Below, piece after piece: positions 33,462 through 41,606 of a DNA stretch of 64,000 bases. Every line of letters starts with the position of its first letter. Within the stretch, counting starts at the first letter, position 1. Source of the stretch: Candidatus Lutibacillus vidarii (GTDB lineage: Bacteria; Actinomycetota; Actinomycetes; Actinomycetales; Dermatophilaceae). The notes beneath the pieces are model-generated. The model was not told the DNA's origin and ran no database searches. It saw only the letters and a program-made list of their open reading frames with translations. The stretch is from positions 992,001 to 1,056,000 of the forward strand of contig JADKGA010000002.1 in assembly GCA_016717165.1 (NCBI GenBank), given 5' to 3'. Both the position numbers and the translations under genes were made by a program.

Positions 33462-34334
33462 TCAGCGCAGGACGGCCGCGAGCTCGCCGAGAATCTGCGG
33501 GAGACGTCCGACACCGATCGACAGGTGCCCCTCGCCCGGGACCAGGTGCGCCCGGATCCCCGGAATCTCCCCGGCCAGCCATTCCCCGTGGGCCAGCGGC
33601 ACCATGAGGTCCTCGGTGCCCTGCCAGAGGAAGGTCGGGGTCGCGATCGAGGCCAGGTCGAAGCCCCAGGGCCGGGTGAAAGCCAGGTCGTCGTCGAGCC
33701 AGCCGTCGACGCCGTGGGCCAGCGCGGCGGAGAAGTCGGCCGCGAGATCCTCGCCGTACTCGTCGGTCAGACAGGCGCGGTCAACCTCTGGCAGCAGCGA
33801 GGCCAGCGCCGCGATGAGCTCGGCCGCACTCGCGCCGCGAAGGCCGGGGGCCTCGGCCTCGAGGTAGGGCCGCAGCGCCGTCTCCCCGGTACTCGCCAGG
33901 GCGAACTCCTCGACATTCTGCTCACCCATCCCGGCGGTGAGCTCAGTCCCGGGGACGTCGGCCGGCATCACCCCGGCGATGACCAGTGCTCCGGCGACCC
34001 GGTCGCCGAGCGCGGCTGCGGTGGCCAGGGCGTGCGGCCCGCCCCCGGACCAGCCGGCCGTCAGGCACCGGTCCGCTCCGAGGGCGTCGAGGATGGCGGT
34101 GACGTCCTCGGCGACATCGGCCACGGCGCGCCCGGCCCGACGGTGCGACCCGCCATACCCGGGGCGGGAGAAGGTGACCAGGCGCAGGCCGAGCGCGTGC
34201 GCGGCCCGGGCCGTGGACCGGGACTGGTGGGCCGAGCCTGGCGTCCCGTGGTGGTAGACCAGCGGTATGCCGTCCGCGGGCCCGCTGACGACGACCTCGA
34301 GGTCGCGGCCGTCCGGCATCGGGAAGGTCTGCAC
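33462..34334 (-). CDS. Alpha/beta-fold hydrolase
   Basis: This 290-residue hydrolase has the oxyanion region YHHGTPGSAHQSR, nucleophile elbow AGWSGGGPHA (GxSxG), acid in QGTEDLMVP and His in GEGHLSIG, so the catalytic triad is complete. The GTG at 34334 gives MQTFPMPDGRDLEVV, a normal start; an upstream open frame to 34529 runs into the rplS promoter and is rejected. The gene is divergent from rplS. The substrate is unknown. Confidence 0.87.
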   Translation of the reverse strand: MQTFPMPDGRDLEVVVSGPADGIPLVYHHGTPGSAHQSRSTARAAHALGLRLVTFSRPGYGGSHRRAGRAVADVAEDVTAILDALGADRCLTAGWSGGGPHALATAAALGDRVAGALVIAGVMPADVPGTELTAGMGEQNVEEFALASTGETALRPYLEAEAPGLRGASAAELIAALASLLPEVDRACLTDEYGEDLAADFSAALAHGVDGWLDDDLAFTRPWGFDLASIATPTFLWQGTEDLMVPLAHGEWLAGEIPGIRAHLVPGEGHLSIGVGRLPQILGELAAVLR

Positions 34335-34400
34335 GGCGTCGAGCCTATGCCGGGGTCGGGGGTGCTGCGAGGCCCGCCGGATTTCGGCCTGGGCCGGCGG

Positions 34401-34411
34401 TCTGGCAGAAT
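34401..34411 (+). promoter_or_regulatory. rplS promoter element TCTGGCAGAAT with long leader
   Basis: This is identical to the rpsP element at 28527. About 130 nt of leader follows, including a GCGGAG-gca-CTCCGC hairpin near 34457-34471. The region is shared with the start of the divergent hydrolase gene. Confidence 0.55.
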
Positions 34412-34543
34412 GACCCGTTGCGTCAGGCATCAGCAGCGGCCCCTGCCACAGGGGGAGCGGAGGCACTCCGCGCGGCCCGGCCCGGCGCCCAACCGACAGA
34501 CCCAGCAGCGGCGACCTGTGGCGCGGCAAGGAAGCAGAATCCG

Positions 34544-34900
34544 ATGCACAACCTCGACGACGTCAACAAGGCCTCGCTGCGCGACGACATCCCGGACTTC
34601 CGCGCCGGCGACACCATCAAGGTGCACGTCAAGGTCATCGAAGGCAACCGCTCCCGGATCCAGGTCTTCCAGGGCGTGGTCATCCGTCGCCACGGCGGCG
34701 GCATCGGCGAGACCTTCACGGTCCGCAAGGTGTCCTTCGGCGTCGGCGTCGAGCGGACCTTCCCCGTGCACACCCCGATCGTCGAGAAGATCGAGGTCCT
34801 CACCCGCGGTGACGTCCGTCGCGCCAAGCTCTACTACCTGCGCGACCTGCGCGGCAAGGCCGCCAAGATCAAGGAGAAGCGCGAGTCCACCGCGAAGTGA
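34544..34900 (+). CDS. rplS: 50S ribosomal protein L19
   Basis: This 118-residue protein, MHNLDDVNKASLRDDIPDF, contains the L19 core RIQVFQGVVIRRHGGGIGETFTVRK and ends LYYLRDLRGKAAKIKEK. It lies at the 30S-50S interface. It opens an operon with two signal peptidases and rnhB. The GTG of the first signal peptidase overlaps the L19 stop (GTGA). Confidence 0.97.
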   Translation: MHNLDDVNKASLRDDIPDFRAGDTIKVHVKVIEGNRSRIQVFQGVVIRRHGGGIGETFTVRKVSFGVGVERTFPVHTPIVEKIEVLTRGDVRRAKLYYLRDLRGKAAKIKEKRESTAK

Positions 34901-35478
34901 CGCGGGGGCGCCGTCGCCTGCTCGTCGCGGTCGCCGCGCTGCTCGCGCTGGCGCTCGTCATCGTCCTCCTGGACCGGTATGTCGTCCGTGCGGTCGTCGT
35001 CTCCTCGACCTCGATGGAGCCGACCCTGGTGGTCGGGGACCGACTCCTCGTCGACCGTCGCGCCGGTCCGGCCTCGCTTCGGGTCGGGGACGTTGTCGTT
35101 GTCGACAGTCCGTGGGGGGAGGGCGCCGAGGTCGTCAAGCGGGTGCTCGGCATACCGGGTCAGACCGTCGCCTGCTGCACCGACACCGGCGCGGTGACCA
35201 TCGACGGGGAGCCGCTCGCCGAGCCCTGGCTCGCCGCCGGCCTGCAGCCCAGCGCCACCACCTTCTCGGTCACGGTCACTCCGGAGCACCTGTGGCTCAT
35301 GGGGGACGCCCGGGACCGATCCGACGACTCCCGGCGCCACCTCGGTGACCCGGGCGGGGGACTCGTCGGCTTTGATCGTGTCGTCGGTAAGGTCTGGGTG
35401 CGATACTGGCCGACGCAACGACTGGGGCAGCTGGCCTCGGCACCGAGTGGGATCCCAGGAGCGATGGCGGATGGCTGA
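34897..35478 (+). CDS. lepB: Signal peptidase I, short form
   Basis: This 193-residue signal peptidase cleaves Sec and Tat signal peptides. An N-terminal membrane helix (about 8-26) is followed by box B SSTSMEPTL with catalytic Ser39, and VVKRVLGIPGQ with catalytic Lys81. GDARDRSDDSR is box E. The reaction site faces outside. The stop of L19 overlaps its GTG start, and its own end overlaps the second lepB by 8 nt. This copy lacks the long N-terminal tail of its neighbour. Confidence 0.92.
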   Translation: MTRGRRRLLVAVAALLALALVIVLLDRYVVRAVVVSSTSMEPTLVVGDRLLVDRRAGPASLRVGDVVVVDSPWGEGAEVVKRVLGIPGQTVACCTDTGAVTIDGEPLAEPWLAAGLQPSATTFSVTVTPEHLWLMGDARDRSDDSRRHLGDPGGGLVGFDRVVGKVWVRYWPTQRLGQLASAPSGIPGAMADG

Positions 35479-36322
35479 GGAGCACGGGACGTTCCAGGCC
35501 CCGGCGCCGACGGTCGACCCCCTCCCGGGTGAACCCGCCGGGGTCGACCCGGTGTCCGGCGACCCGCACGCCGAGGAGGTCTTCGGCAGCGACCGCACCG
35601 CAGGCTCGGTGTCACCCACGGTGGTGTCGACCATCCTCGCCGTGGTCAAGGAGATCGTCATCGTCGTCGTCATGGCGTCGGTCCTCTCCTTCGTCATCAA
35701 GACCTGGCTCGTCCAGGCCTTCTACATCCCCTCCGGGTCGATGGAGGACACCCTGCTCACCGACGACCGGGTCATCGTCAGCAAGCTCACGCCCGGCCCG
35801 TTCGACCTCAAGCGCGGCGACATCGTCGTCTTCGAGGACCCCGGCGCGCCGGCCAGCCCGTGGATCACCGAGCCCTCGCACGCCCCGAGGCGCGGGCTCA
35901 ACGCGGTGACGCACAACGTCTTGACCTTCATCGGCCTGCTCCCCGACGACTCGCAGAACCACCTCATCAAGCGGGTCATCGGCCTGCCCGGCGACCACGT
36001 CACCTGCGACGGCAAGGGCCCGATCAAGGTCAACGGGGTCGCCATCGCCGAGCCCTACCTCAAGCCCGGCAACGCCCCGAGCACGATGGCCTTCGACATC
36101 CACGTGCCGGCCGGCAAGGTCTGGGTCATGGGCGACCACCGAAGTGACTCTGCCGACTCCCGGTGGCACCCCGTCGGCGGCGACGGCAGCCAGGGCTCGG
36201 TCCCGATCGACAAGATCACCGGCCGTGCCGTCCTGCTCGTCTGGCCGTTGGACCGTTGGACCGGGCTGGGGCAGCCCACCGAGGTCTTCGCCAAGGTGCC
36301 GAACCCCGCCGTCACCCCGTAG
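35471..36322 (+). CDS. lepB: Signal peptidase I, long form
   Basis: This 283-residue second signal peptidase has an acidic 50-residue cytoplasmic tail, a membrane helix at about 55-80, box B IPSGSMEDTL (Ser90), catalytic Lys167 in LIKRVIGLPGD, and GDHRSDSADSR. An insert of about 25 residues (SHAPRRGLNAVTHNVLTF) lies between boxes C and D. Tandem unequal lepB genes are known in actinobacteria such as Streptomyces and probably handle different substrates. It starts at ATG 35471 inside the end of the first copy. Confidence 0.93.
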   Translation: MAEEHGTFQAPAPTVDPLPGEPAGVDPVSGDPHAEEVFGSDRTAGSVSPTVVSTILAVVKEIVIVVVMASVLSFVIKTWLVQAFYIPSGSMEDTLLTDDRVIVSKLTPGPFDLKRGDIVVFEDPGAPASPWITEPSHAPRRGLNAVTHNVLTFIGLLPDDSQNHLIKRVIGLPGDHVTCDGKGPIKVNGVAIAEPYLKPGNAPSTMAFDIHVPAGKVWVMGDHRSDSADSRWHPVGGDGSQGSVPIDKITGRAVLLVWPLDRWTGLGQPTEVFAKVPNPAVTP

Positions 36323-36328
36323 CCCACC

Positions 36329-37075
36329 GTGCCTTCGACCTCGCGGCGTCGTGCGCCCTCGCTGCGCACCGAACGTGGGCTGCAGCGCACTGGGTATGCC
36401 GTCCTCGCCGGCATGGACGAGGTCGGCCGGGGGGCGCTGGCGGGTCCGGTCTCGGTCGGCGTCGTCGTCCTCGGCGAGTCGGCCCGCTCGGCACCCTCCG
36501 GGGTCAGGGACTCCAAGCTGCTCACTCCCGCTGCGCGCGAGGCCCTCGTCCCGCGGATCCGCCGCTGGGCGGGGGCCTATGCGGTCGGGCATGCCAGCGC
36601 GGACGAGATCGACGCCGTCGGCATCATCGCGGCGCTACGGCTCGCCGGTCGCCGGGCGCTGGCGGCGCTGGACGTCATACCTGACCTCGTCATCCTCGAC
36701 GGATCGCACGACTGGCTCACCGCACCCGAGGAGGTCGGGCTGTTCGCCTTCGCCGACGGGCTCGACGGGGCGCCGACCACCCCACCGGTCCACACGATGG
36801 TCAAGGCGGACCTGCGCTGCTCGACGGTGGCCTCGGCGAGCGTGCTGGCCAAGGTGGAGCGCGACGCGATGATGATCCGGCTGGCCGGCGACCACCCCGG
36901 CTACGGCTGGCAGCTCAACAAGGGGTATGCCGCCCCCGAGCACCTCGACGCCCTGCGCCAGCTCGGGGTCACGCCGCAGCACCGGCGGTCGTGGCGCCTC
37001 CCGGTGGTGGGGGATGATGGTGACCCGGATGCCGCGGTGGCTGCGGCGACGACAAGGACGGACCATGAGCGCTGA
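36329..37075 (+). CDS. rnhB: Ribonuclease HII
   Basis: This 248-residue enzyme cuts RNA in RNA-DNA hybrids, including single ribonucleotides in DNA. Catalytic residues are in AGMDEVGRGALAGPV (D30, E31), LVILDGSHDWL, and STVASASVLAKVERD. HPGYGWQLNKGYAAPEHLDAL is the family's C-terminal signature. The GTG start is 6 nt after lepB. The 3' end overlaps the DUF2469 gene by 11 nt. Confidence 0.95.
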   Translation: MPSTSRRRAPSLRTERGLQRTGYAVLAGMDEVGRGALAGPVSVGVVVLGESARSAPSGVRDSKLLTPAAREALVPRIRRWAGAYAVGHASADEIDAVGIIAALRLAGRRALAALDVIPDLVILDGSHDWLTAPEEVGLFAFADGLDGAPTTPPVHTMVKADLRCSTVASASVLAKVERDAMMIRLAGDHPGYGWQLNKGYAAPEHLDALRQLGVTPQHRRSWRLPVVGDDGDPDAAVAAATTRTDHER

Positions 37076-37388
37076 AGACCTCGAGAAGTACGAGACCGAC
37101 ATGGAGCTCCAGCTCTACCGGGAGTACCGCGACGTCGTCTCGCTCTTCACCCACGTCGTCGAGACCGAACGGCGGTTCTACCTGGCCAACTCGGTTGATG
37201 TGAAGGTCCGCAGCGACGGCGGTGAGGTCTTCTTCGATATCACCATGCAGGATGCCTGGGTCTGGGACATCTACCGCCCCGCCCGGTTCGTCAAGAACGT
37301 CCGCGTGGTGACCTTCAAGGATGTCAACATCGAGGAGCTCGCCAAGTCCGAGATCGAGCTGCCCAAGGGCGGTCCGTTCTCCCGCTGA
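37065..37388 (+). CDS. DUF2469 family protein
   Basis: This 107-residue acidic protein, MSAEDLEKYETDMELQLYREYRDVV, then ERRFYLANSVDVKVR and DAWVWDIYRPARFVKNVRVVTFKDVN, is a strongly conserved actinobacterial family found next to rnhB. Its function is unknown to me. The start lies inside the end of rnhB. Its conservation and fixed place suggest an RNA- or ribosome-linked role, which is inference. Confidence 0.9.
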   Translation: MSAEDLEKYETDMELQLYREYRDVVSLFTHVVETERRFYLANSVDVKVRSDGGEVFFDITMQDAWVWDIYRPARFVKNVRVVTFKDVNIEELAKSEIELPKGGPFSR

Positions 37389-37410
37389 CGCTCTCCTGCT
37401 CGCCTTCGGG

Positions 37411-37450
37411 TTGTCCACAGGGAGTCACCCGCTCGTCCCATCCTCCACAG
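37411..37450 (+). promoter_or_regulatory. Paired TCCACAG (DnaA-box-like) boxes before yraN
   Basis: TTGTCCACAG (37411) and CCTCCACAGG (37442) carry TCCACAG units 30 bp apart. TTGTCCACA is the actinobacterial DnaA box consensus. A second pair with exactly the same spacing lies upstream of the M23 peptidase gene (43294-43333). They are about 50-90 nt before yraN. Confidence 0.6.
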
Positions 37451-37501
37451 GCTCCGAGCCAGGGCTCGGCGCGCGGCCGGTCGTCGCCCCAGGCTGGGGG
37501 A

Positions 37502-37885
37502 GTGGAACGACACGACCCCGCGCCGCGCGCCGCCGTGACCCGTGCCGTCGGGGCCTACGGCGAACGGCTCGCGGTGCGCCACCTGCAGCGGCGCGGTCTC
37601 GAGGTCCTCGCCACGAACTGGCGCTGCCCCGCCGGGGAGATCGACATCGTCGCGGTCGACGGGCGCTGCCTGGTCGTCGTCGAGGTGAAGACGCGGCGGT
37701 CCGCGGACTTCGGTCTGCCGGTCGAGCAGGTGCCCTGGCGCAAGCTCGCCCGGCTGCGCCGGCTCGCGGCGATGTGGCTGGCCCTCAACCCCGGCCCGTA
37801 TGACGACATCCGGGTCGACATCGTCGGGGTGCTCCGGCCCCGGTCCGGTCCCGGCATCGTCGACCATCTCGTCGGGGTGCTCTGA
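37502..37885 (+). CDS. yraN: UPF0102 (YraN) nuclease-fold protein
   Basis: This 127-residue protein of the restriction-endonuclease-like fold has YGERLAVRHLQRRGLEVLATNWR, then the PD-(D/E)xK core GEIDIVAVDGRCLVVVEVKTRR. In related proteins this is a Holliday-junction-type nuclease, but no activity is proven for YraN. It begins the yraN-comM-dprA cluster, and its stop overlaps comM by one base. The neighbours suggest a role in incoming or branched DNA. Confidence 0.92.
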   Translation: MERHDPAPRAAVTRAVGAYGERLAVRHLQRRGLEVLATNWRCPAGEIDIVAVDGRCLVVVEVKTRRSADFGLPVEQVPWRKLARLRRLAAMWLALNPGPYDDIRVDIVGVLRPRSGPGIVDHLVGVL

Positions 37886-39429
37886 TGCACCTCGGGCGGA
37901 CCCGGTCGGTCGGGCTCGTGGGCATCCGAGGGATGCTCGTCGACGTCGAGGTCGATATCACCCCTGGGCTGCCGAAGATCGTCTTCAGCGGCACCGTCGA
38001 CCCCGCGGTCCGGGAGGCGGGGGAGCGGGTCAGGTCCGCAACGGCATACAGCGGGGTGCCCTTCCCGCCGCGGCGGGTGACGATCAACCTGTCGCCGGCC
38101 TCGGTGCCCAAGAGCGGGTCGGGCTTCGACCTGGCCATCGCCGTCGCGGTCCTCGCCGCGGCCCGGGCGGTGCCGGCGGCCCTGGTCGACGGGGTCGTCC
38201 ACCTCGGTGAGCTGGCGCTGGACGGGACGGTGCGCGGCATCCGGGGTGTCCTCCCGCTCGTCCTGGGCGCCCGGGCTGCGGGCTTCCCGACGGTGGTCGT
38301 CCCGTGGGCGAATGTCCCTGAGGCCCGGCTGGTCTCGGGGATCGAGGTGGTCGGGGTGCGGGACCTTGGGGGGCTCATCACGCGGTACCACGACCTCGAC
38401 CAGGGCCGCTGCCCGGTCGAGCTGGCCGACCCGCCGGCTGCGGAGGCGACGCAGTCCTTCGTGCCGCCGGATCTCGCCGAGGTCGTCGGTCAGGACGACG
38501 CTCGACATGCCCTCGCCATGGCAGCTGCCGGGGGTCACCATCTGGCGCTGGTCGGACCACCCGGCGCCGGGAAGACGATGCTCGCCGAACGTCTGCCCGG
38601 CCTGCTGCCGCGGCTGACCGAGGAACAGGCCCTTGAGGTCGCCACGGTCGCCTCGGTGCTCGGGGTCCTCCCTGCCGGCGGCCGGGTGCTCTCGCACCAG
38701 GCGCCCTTCGTCGCCCCGCACCACGGCGCGTCGATGGCGGCGATGGTCGGCGGTGGCAGTGGGACGGCCCGCCCGGGAGCGGTGAGCCTGTCCCACCACG
38801 GGGTGCTATTCCTCGACGAGGCCCCCGAGTTCGCTGCTGCCGTTCTCCAGGCGCTGCGCCAGCCCATGGAGGCCGGCGAGGTTACCGTCGCCCGCGCCAA
38901 CGGGGCGTTCCGCTTCCCGGCGCGCTTCCAGCTCGTCATCGCCGCCAACCCCTGCCCGTGTGGTCACGGCTCCGGCAAGGGACTGCGGTGCACCTGTCGA
39001 CCGCACGAGCGGCGGCGCTATCTCACTCGGCTGGGCGGGCCCCTCGTCGACCGCCTCGACATCCAGGTCTACGTCGACCGGCCCACCCGCGCCCAGCTGA
39101 CCGGCCCGCCAGGGGAGCCGACCGAGGTCGTGGCGGCACGAGTGCGGGAGGCCCGGGCCATCCAGGGGGAGCGGCTGGCTCCCTGGGGCTGGTCGCTCAA
39201 CCGCGATGTGCCCGGCTCTGTGCTGCGGACCGGGCCGCTCGCTCTTCCGCGCGCCCGGACGGCAGTGCTCGACCAGGCTCTGGACCGGGGCCGGCTGAGC
39301 CTGCGGGGGTACGACCGCTGCCTGCGGATGGCGTGGACGCTTCGTGACCTCGACGGCGGGGGCACGCCGACCGCCGATGACATCGCGTCCGCGCTCACCC
39401 TGCGGTGCAGCACCGAGGAAGCCGCATGA
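37885..39429 (+). CDS. comM: ComM/YifB-family AAA+ ATPase (Mg-chelatase-like)
   Basis: ComM is a hexameric helicase that helps branch migration during natural transformation, although it is also widespread in bacteria not known to be competent. The 514-residue protein has an N-terminal Lon-like domain (SVGLVGIRGMLVDVEVDITPGLP), Walker A GPPGAGKT, Walker B LFLDEAPEF, and a Cys-rich insert NPCPCGHGSGKGLRCTC that probably binds zinc. A C-terminal Mg-chelatase domain ends TADDIASALTLR. It overlaps yraN by 1 base and dprA by ATGA. Confidence 0.95.
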   Translation: MHLGRTRSVGLVGIRGMLVDVEVDITPGLPKIVFSGTVDPAVREAGERVRSATAYSGVPFPPRRVTINLSPASVPKSGSGFDLAIAVAVLAAARAVPAALVDGVVHLGELALDGTVRGIRGVLPLVLGARAAGFPTVVVPWANVPEARLVSGIEVVGVRDLGGLITRYHDLDQGRCPVELADPPAAEATQSFVPPDLAEVVGQDDARHALAMAAAGGHHLALVGPPGAGKTMLAERLPGLLPRLTEEQALEVATVASVLGVLPAGGRVLSHQAPFVAPHHGASMAAMVGGGSGTARPGAVSLSHHGVLFLDEAPEFAAAVLQALRQPMEAGEVTVARANGAFRFPARFQLVIAANPCPCGHGSGKGLRCTCRPHERRRYLTRLGGPLVDRLDIQVYVDRPTRAQLTGPPGEPTEVVAARVREARAIQGERLAPWGWSLNRDVPGSVLRTGPLALPRARTAVLDQALDRGRLSLRGYDRCLRMAWTLRDLDGGGTPTADDIASALTLRCSTEEAA

Positions 39430-40568
39430 CGCCCTATCCGGACAGCCGGGAGGACTGGGCCGGCGGCGCCCCGCTGCGGCGGCGGGCGGACGACCCGACC
39501 TTCCGGGCCCGGGTGGCCTGGTCGCGGCTCGCCGAGCCCGCCGATCCGCTCGCCGGCAGGCTGGTCCGCGAGCACGGGCCCGAGGCGGCTCTGGCGATGG
39601 TCCGGGCGGGGGCTTCGGGCGCCGGGTCGTTGTCGGCTCGGGTCGCCTCGCTCGATGTCGATGCGGACCTGGAGCGGGCCGACGACGCGGGGGCGCAGAT
39701 CCTGGTCCCCGGCGACGACCTCTGGCCGGCGGCCCTCGACGAGCTCACCGTGCCGCCGTACTGCCTGTGGGTCCGCGGCGGCGGCCTGGACCGTCTTGGC
39801 CGCTCAGTGGCGATCGTCGGGTCGCGGGCCGCCACGGCGTATGGCGAGCGGGTGGCCGAGGAGCTCGGTGCCGGCTTGGCCGAGCGCGGCTTCACCGTGG
39901 TTTCCGGTGCGGCATACGGGATTGACGGTGCCGCGCACCGGGGCGCTCTCGCAGGGGGTGGGCTCACCGTCGCGGTCGTCGCAGGCGGCGTGGACCGGCT
40001 CTACCCGACCGGGCACGCCCGGCTGATCGACGAGATCGCTCGGCGAGGTGCGGTCGTCTCCGAGGTGCCGCCGGGGTGCGCGCCGACCCGGTCCCGCTTT
40101 CTCACTCGCAACCGGCTCATCGCGGTGCTCACCCAGGGGACCGTCGTCGTCGAGGCGGCGCTGCGGTCCGGCTCGCTCAACACTGCGCGATGGGCCCGTA
40201 CGTTGGGCCGCCAGGTCGGCGTCGTCCCCGGTCCGGTGACGTCGATGTCCTCTGCGGGCTGTCATCAGGCGGTCCGCGACGGATATGCCGTCCTTGTCAC
40301 CGACGCCGACGAGGTCGTCGAGCTGGTCGGTGCGATGGGTGAGCTCGCCCCGGTGCGCCAGGGCCCGGTACGGCCCGAGGACGGCCTCGACCCATCGGCG
40401 CGTCAGGTCTTCGCGGCGCTCCCGCTGCGTCGTCCCGCGCCGCTGGCCGCGCTGGCGAGGTCGAGTGGCCGCAGCGAGGGCGAGGTCCGGGCCGCCCTCG
40501 GGGCCATGCAGCTCGTCGGGCTGGTCGAGCGGGTCGAGGGTGGCTGGCGACGATGTCCCAGCGGGTGA
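39426..40568 (+). CDS. dprA: DNA-processing protein DprA
   Basis: DprA loads RecA on incoming single-stranded DNA. The 380-residue protein has an N-terminal helical part, the Rossmann-like core with VAIVGSRAATAYG, VSGAAYGIDGAAHRGAL, RNRLIAVLTQGTVVVEA and SLNTARWA, and a C-terminal winged helix (about 315-375). It is complete. It overlaps comM by four bases. The pair suggests a transformation or recombination function, although no uptake genes are in the window. Confidence 0.95.
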   Translation: MTPYPDSREDWAGGAPLRRRADDPTFRARVAWSRLAEPADPLAGRLVREHGPEAALAMVRAGASGAGSLSARVASLDVDADLERADDAGAQILVPGDDLWPAALDELTVPPYCLWVRGGGLDRLGRSVAIVGSRAATAYGERVAEELGAGLAERGFTVVSGAAYGIDGAAHRGALAGGGLTVAVVAGGVDRLYPTGHARLIDEIARRGAVVSEVPPGCAPTRSRFLTRNRLIAVLTQGTVVVEAALRSGSLNTARWARTLGRQVGVVPGPVTSMSSAGCHQAVRDGYAVLVTDADEVVELVGAMGELAPVRQGPVRPEDGLDPSARQVFAALPLRRPAPLAALARSSGRSEGEVRAALGAMQLVGLVERVEGGWRRCPSG

Positions 40569-40652
40569 GGCGACCCAGCTCGTCGCAGGTTGGGCGGTGC
40601 GCTGTCCGCGTGGCTCATGGCATCGGAGGCCGGGGTAGGTCACCGTGAGGTC

Positions 40653-41558
40653 ATGGACGTCGAGGAGCTGCTGGACGCCTTCGAGCGCCACCTCGCCCTG
40701 GAACGCTCGACCTCCCCGCACACCCGACGGGCCTACCGCGGCGATATCGAGTCCTTCTTCGGGTACCTCGACGGCCATGCCCCCGCCGGCTCGCTCGACG
40801 ATGTTGACCTACCCGAGCTGCGTGCCTGGTTGGCCGACTTGGCCGCCTCGGGGTCTTCGAGGGCGACACTGGCCCGGCGGGCGGCCGCCATACGGAGCTT
40901 CTTCCGATGGGCGGCGCGCACGGGACGGGCCCAGAGCGACCCCGCATCGCGACTCGTCGCGCCCAAGCGGCACCGGACGCTGCCCGGGGTGCTCTCTGCG
41001 CCGCAGGCCGGCGCGCTGCTCGACGTCGCTGCACTGGCCGCCGACGACGGGAGTCCACTCCGGCGTCGGGATGCAGCGATCCTCGAGCTGCTCTATGCCA
41101 CCGGGATCCGGGTCGGTGAGCTCTGCGGGCTGGACGTCGACGACATCTCGCAGCACGACCGGCTGGTGCGGGTCATGGGCAAGGGCGCCAAGGAGCGCTT
41201 CGTTCCGTATGGCGCTCCCGCGGCCCGGGCCCTCGACGCGTGGTTTGGGGTGCGTGGCCGAGTGGCCCGGCCCGGCAGCGGGCCCGCGGCCTTCCTGGGG
41301 GCGCGGGGCGCCCGGATCGACCAGCGCACCGTCCGGCGGCTCGTCCATGCACTGCTCGCCCATGTCGCGGGCGCCCCTGACCTCGGACCGCACGGACTAC
41401 GTCACAGCGCGGCCACCCACCTGCTCGACGGTGGTGCCGACCTGCGGATCGTCCAGGAGCTGCTCGGCCATGCCAGCCTGGCGACGACCCAGATCTACAC
41501 CCATGTCAGTGCCGAGCGGCTGCGCGCGTCCTACGAGCAGGCTCACCCGCGGGCGTGA
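40653..41558 (+). CDS. xerC: Tyrosine recombinase XerC
   Basis: This 301-residue recombinase probably resolves chromosome dimers with XerD at dif. It has an N-terminal SAM-like core-binding domain (LERSTSPHTRRAYRGDIESF) and catalytic residues Arg in ATGIRVGELCGL, Lys in GKGAKER, HGLRHSAATH, GHASL and the nucleophile Tyr in TTQIYTHV. ATG 40653 gives MDVEELLDAFERHL; the longer frame is unlikely. Its place after dprA is common in actinobacteria. No dif site was seen nearby, so it is a housekeeping recombinase rather than an integrase. Confidence 0.93.
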   Translation: MDVEELLDAFERHLALERSTSPHTRRAYRGDIESFFGYLDGHAPAGSLDDVDLPELRAWLADLAASGSSRATLARRAAAIRSFFRWAARTGRAQSDPASRLVAPKRHRTLPGVLSAPQAGALLDVAALAADDGSPLRRRDAAILELLYATGIRVGELCGLDVDDISQHDRLVRVMGKGAKERFVPYGAPAARALDAWFGVRGRVARPGSGPAAFLGARGARIDQRTVRRLVHALLAHVAGAPDLGPHGLRHSAATHLLDGGADLRIVQELLGHASLATTQIYTHVSAERLRASYEQAHPRA

Positions 41559-41606
41559 GAGAGTCTGGGGAAGAAGTGTTGCTCGACGGGTGAAGGGAGG
41601 TGCGCC

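Noticed and set aside
33359..33514. Longer start of the VOC gene at 33514
   Set aside because: The extension is Pro/Arg-rich and overlaps the hydrolase gene end; GGAG precedes the ATG at 33358.
37411..37450. A chromosomal replication origin at the TCCACAG boxes
   Set aside because: Only two boxes are present, there is no AT-rich unwinding region and no dnaA, dnaN or gyrB nearby.
40653..41558. XerC as a phage or island integrase
   Set aside because: It has the length and motifs of housekeeping XerC, sits after dprA as in other actinobacteria, and no attachment sites or phage genes are present.
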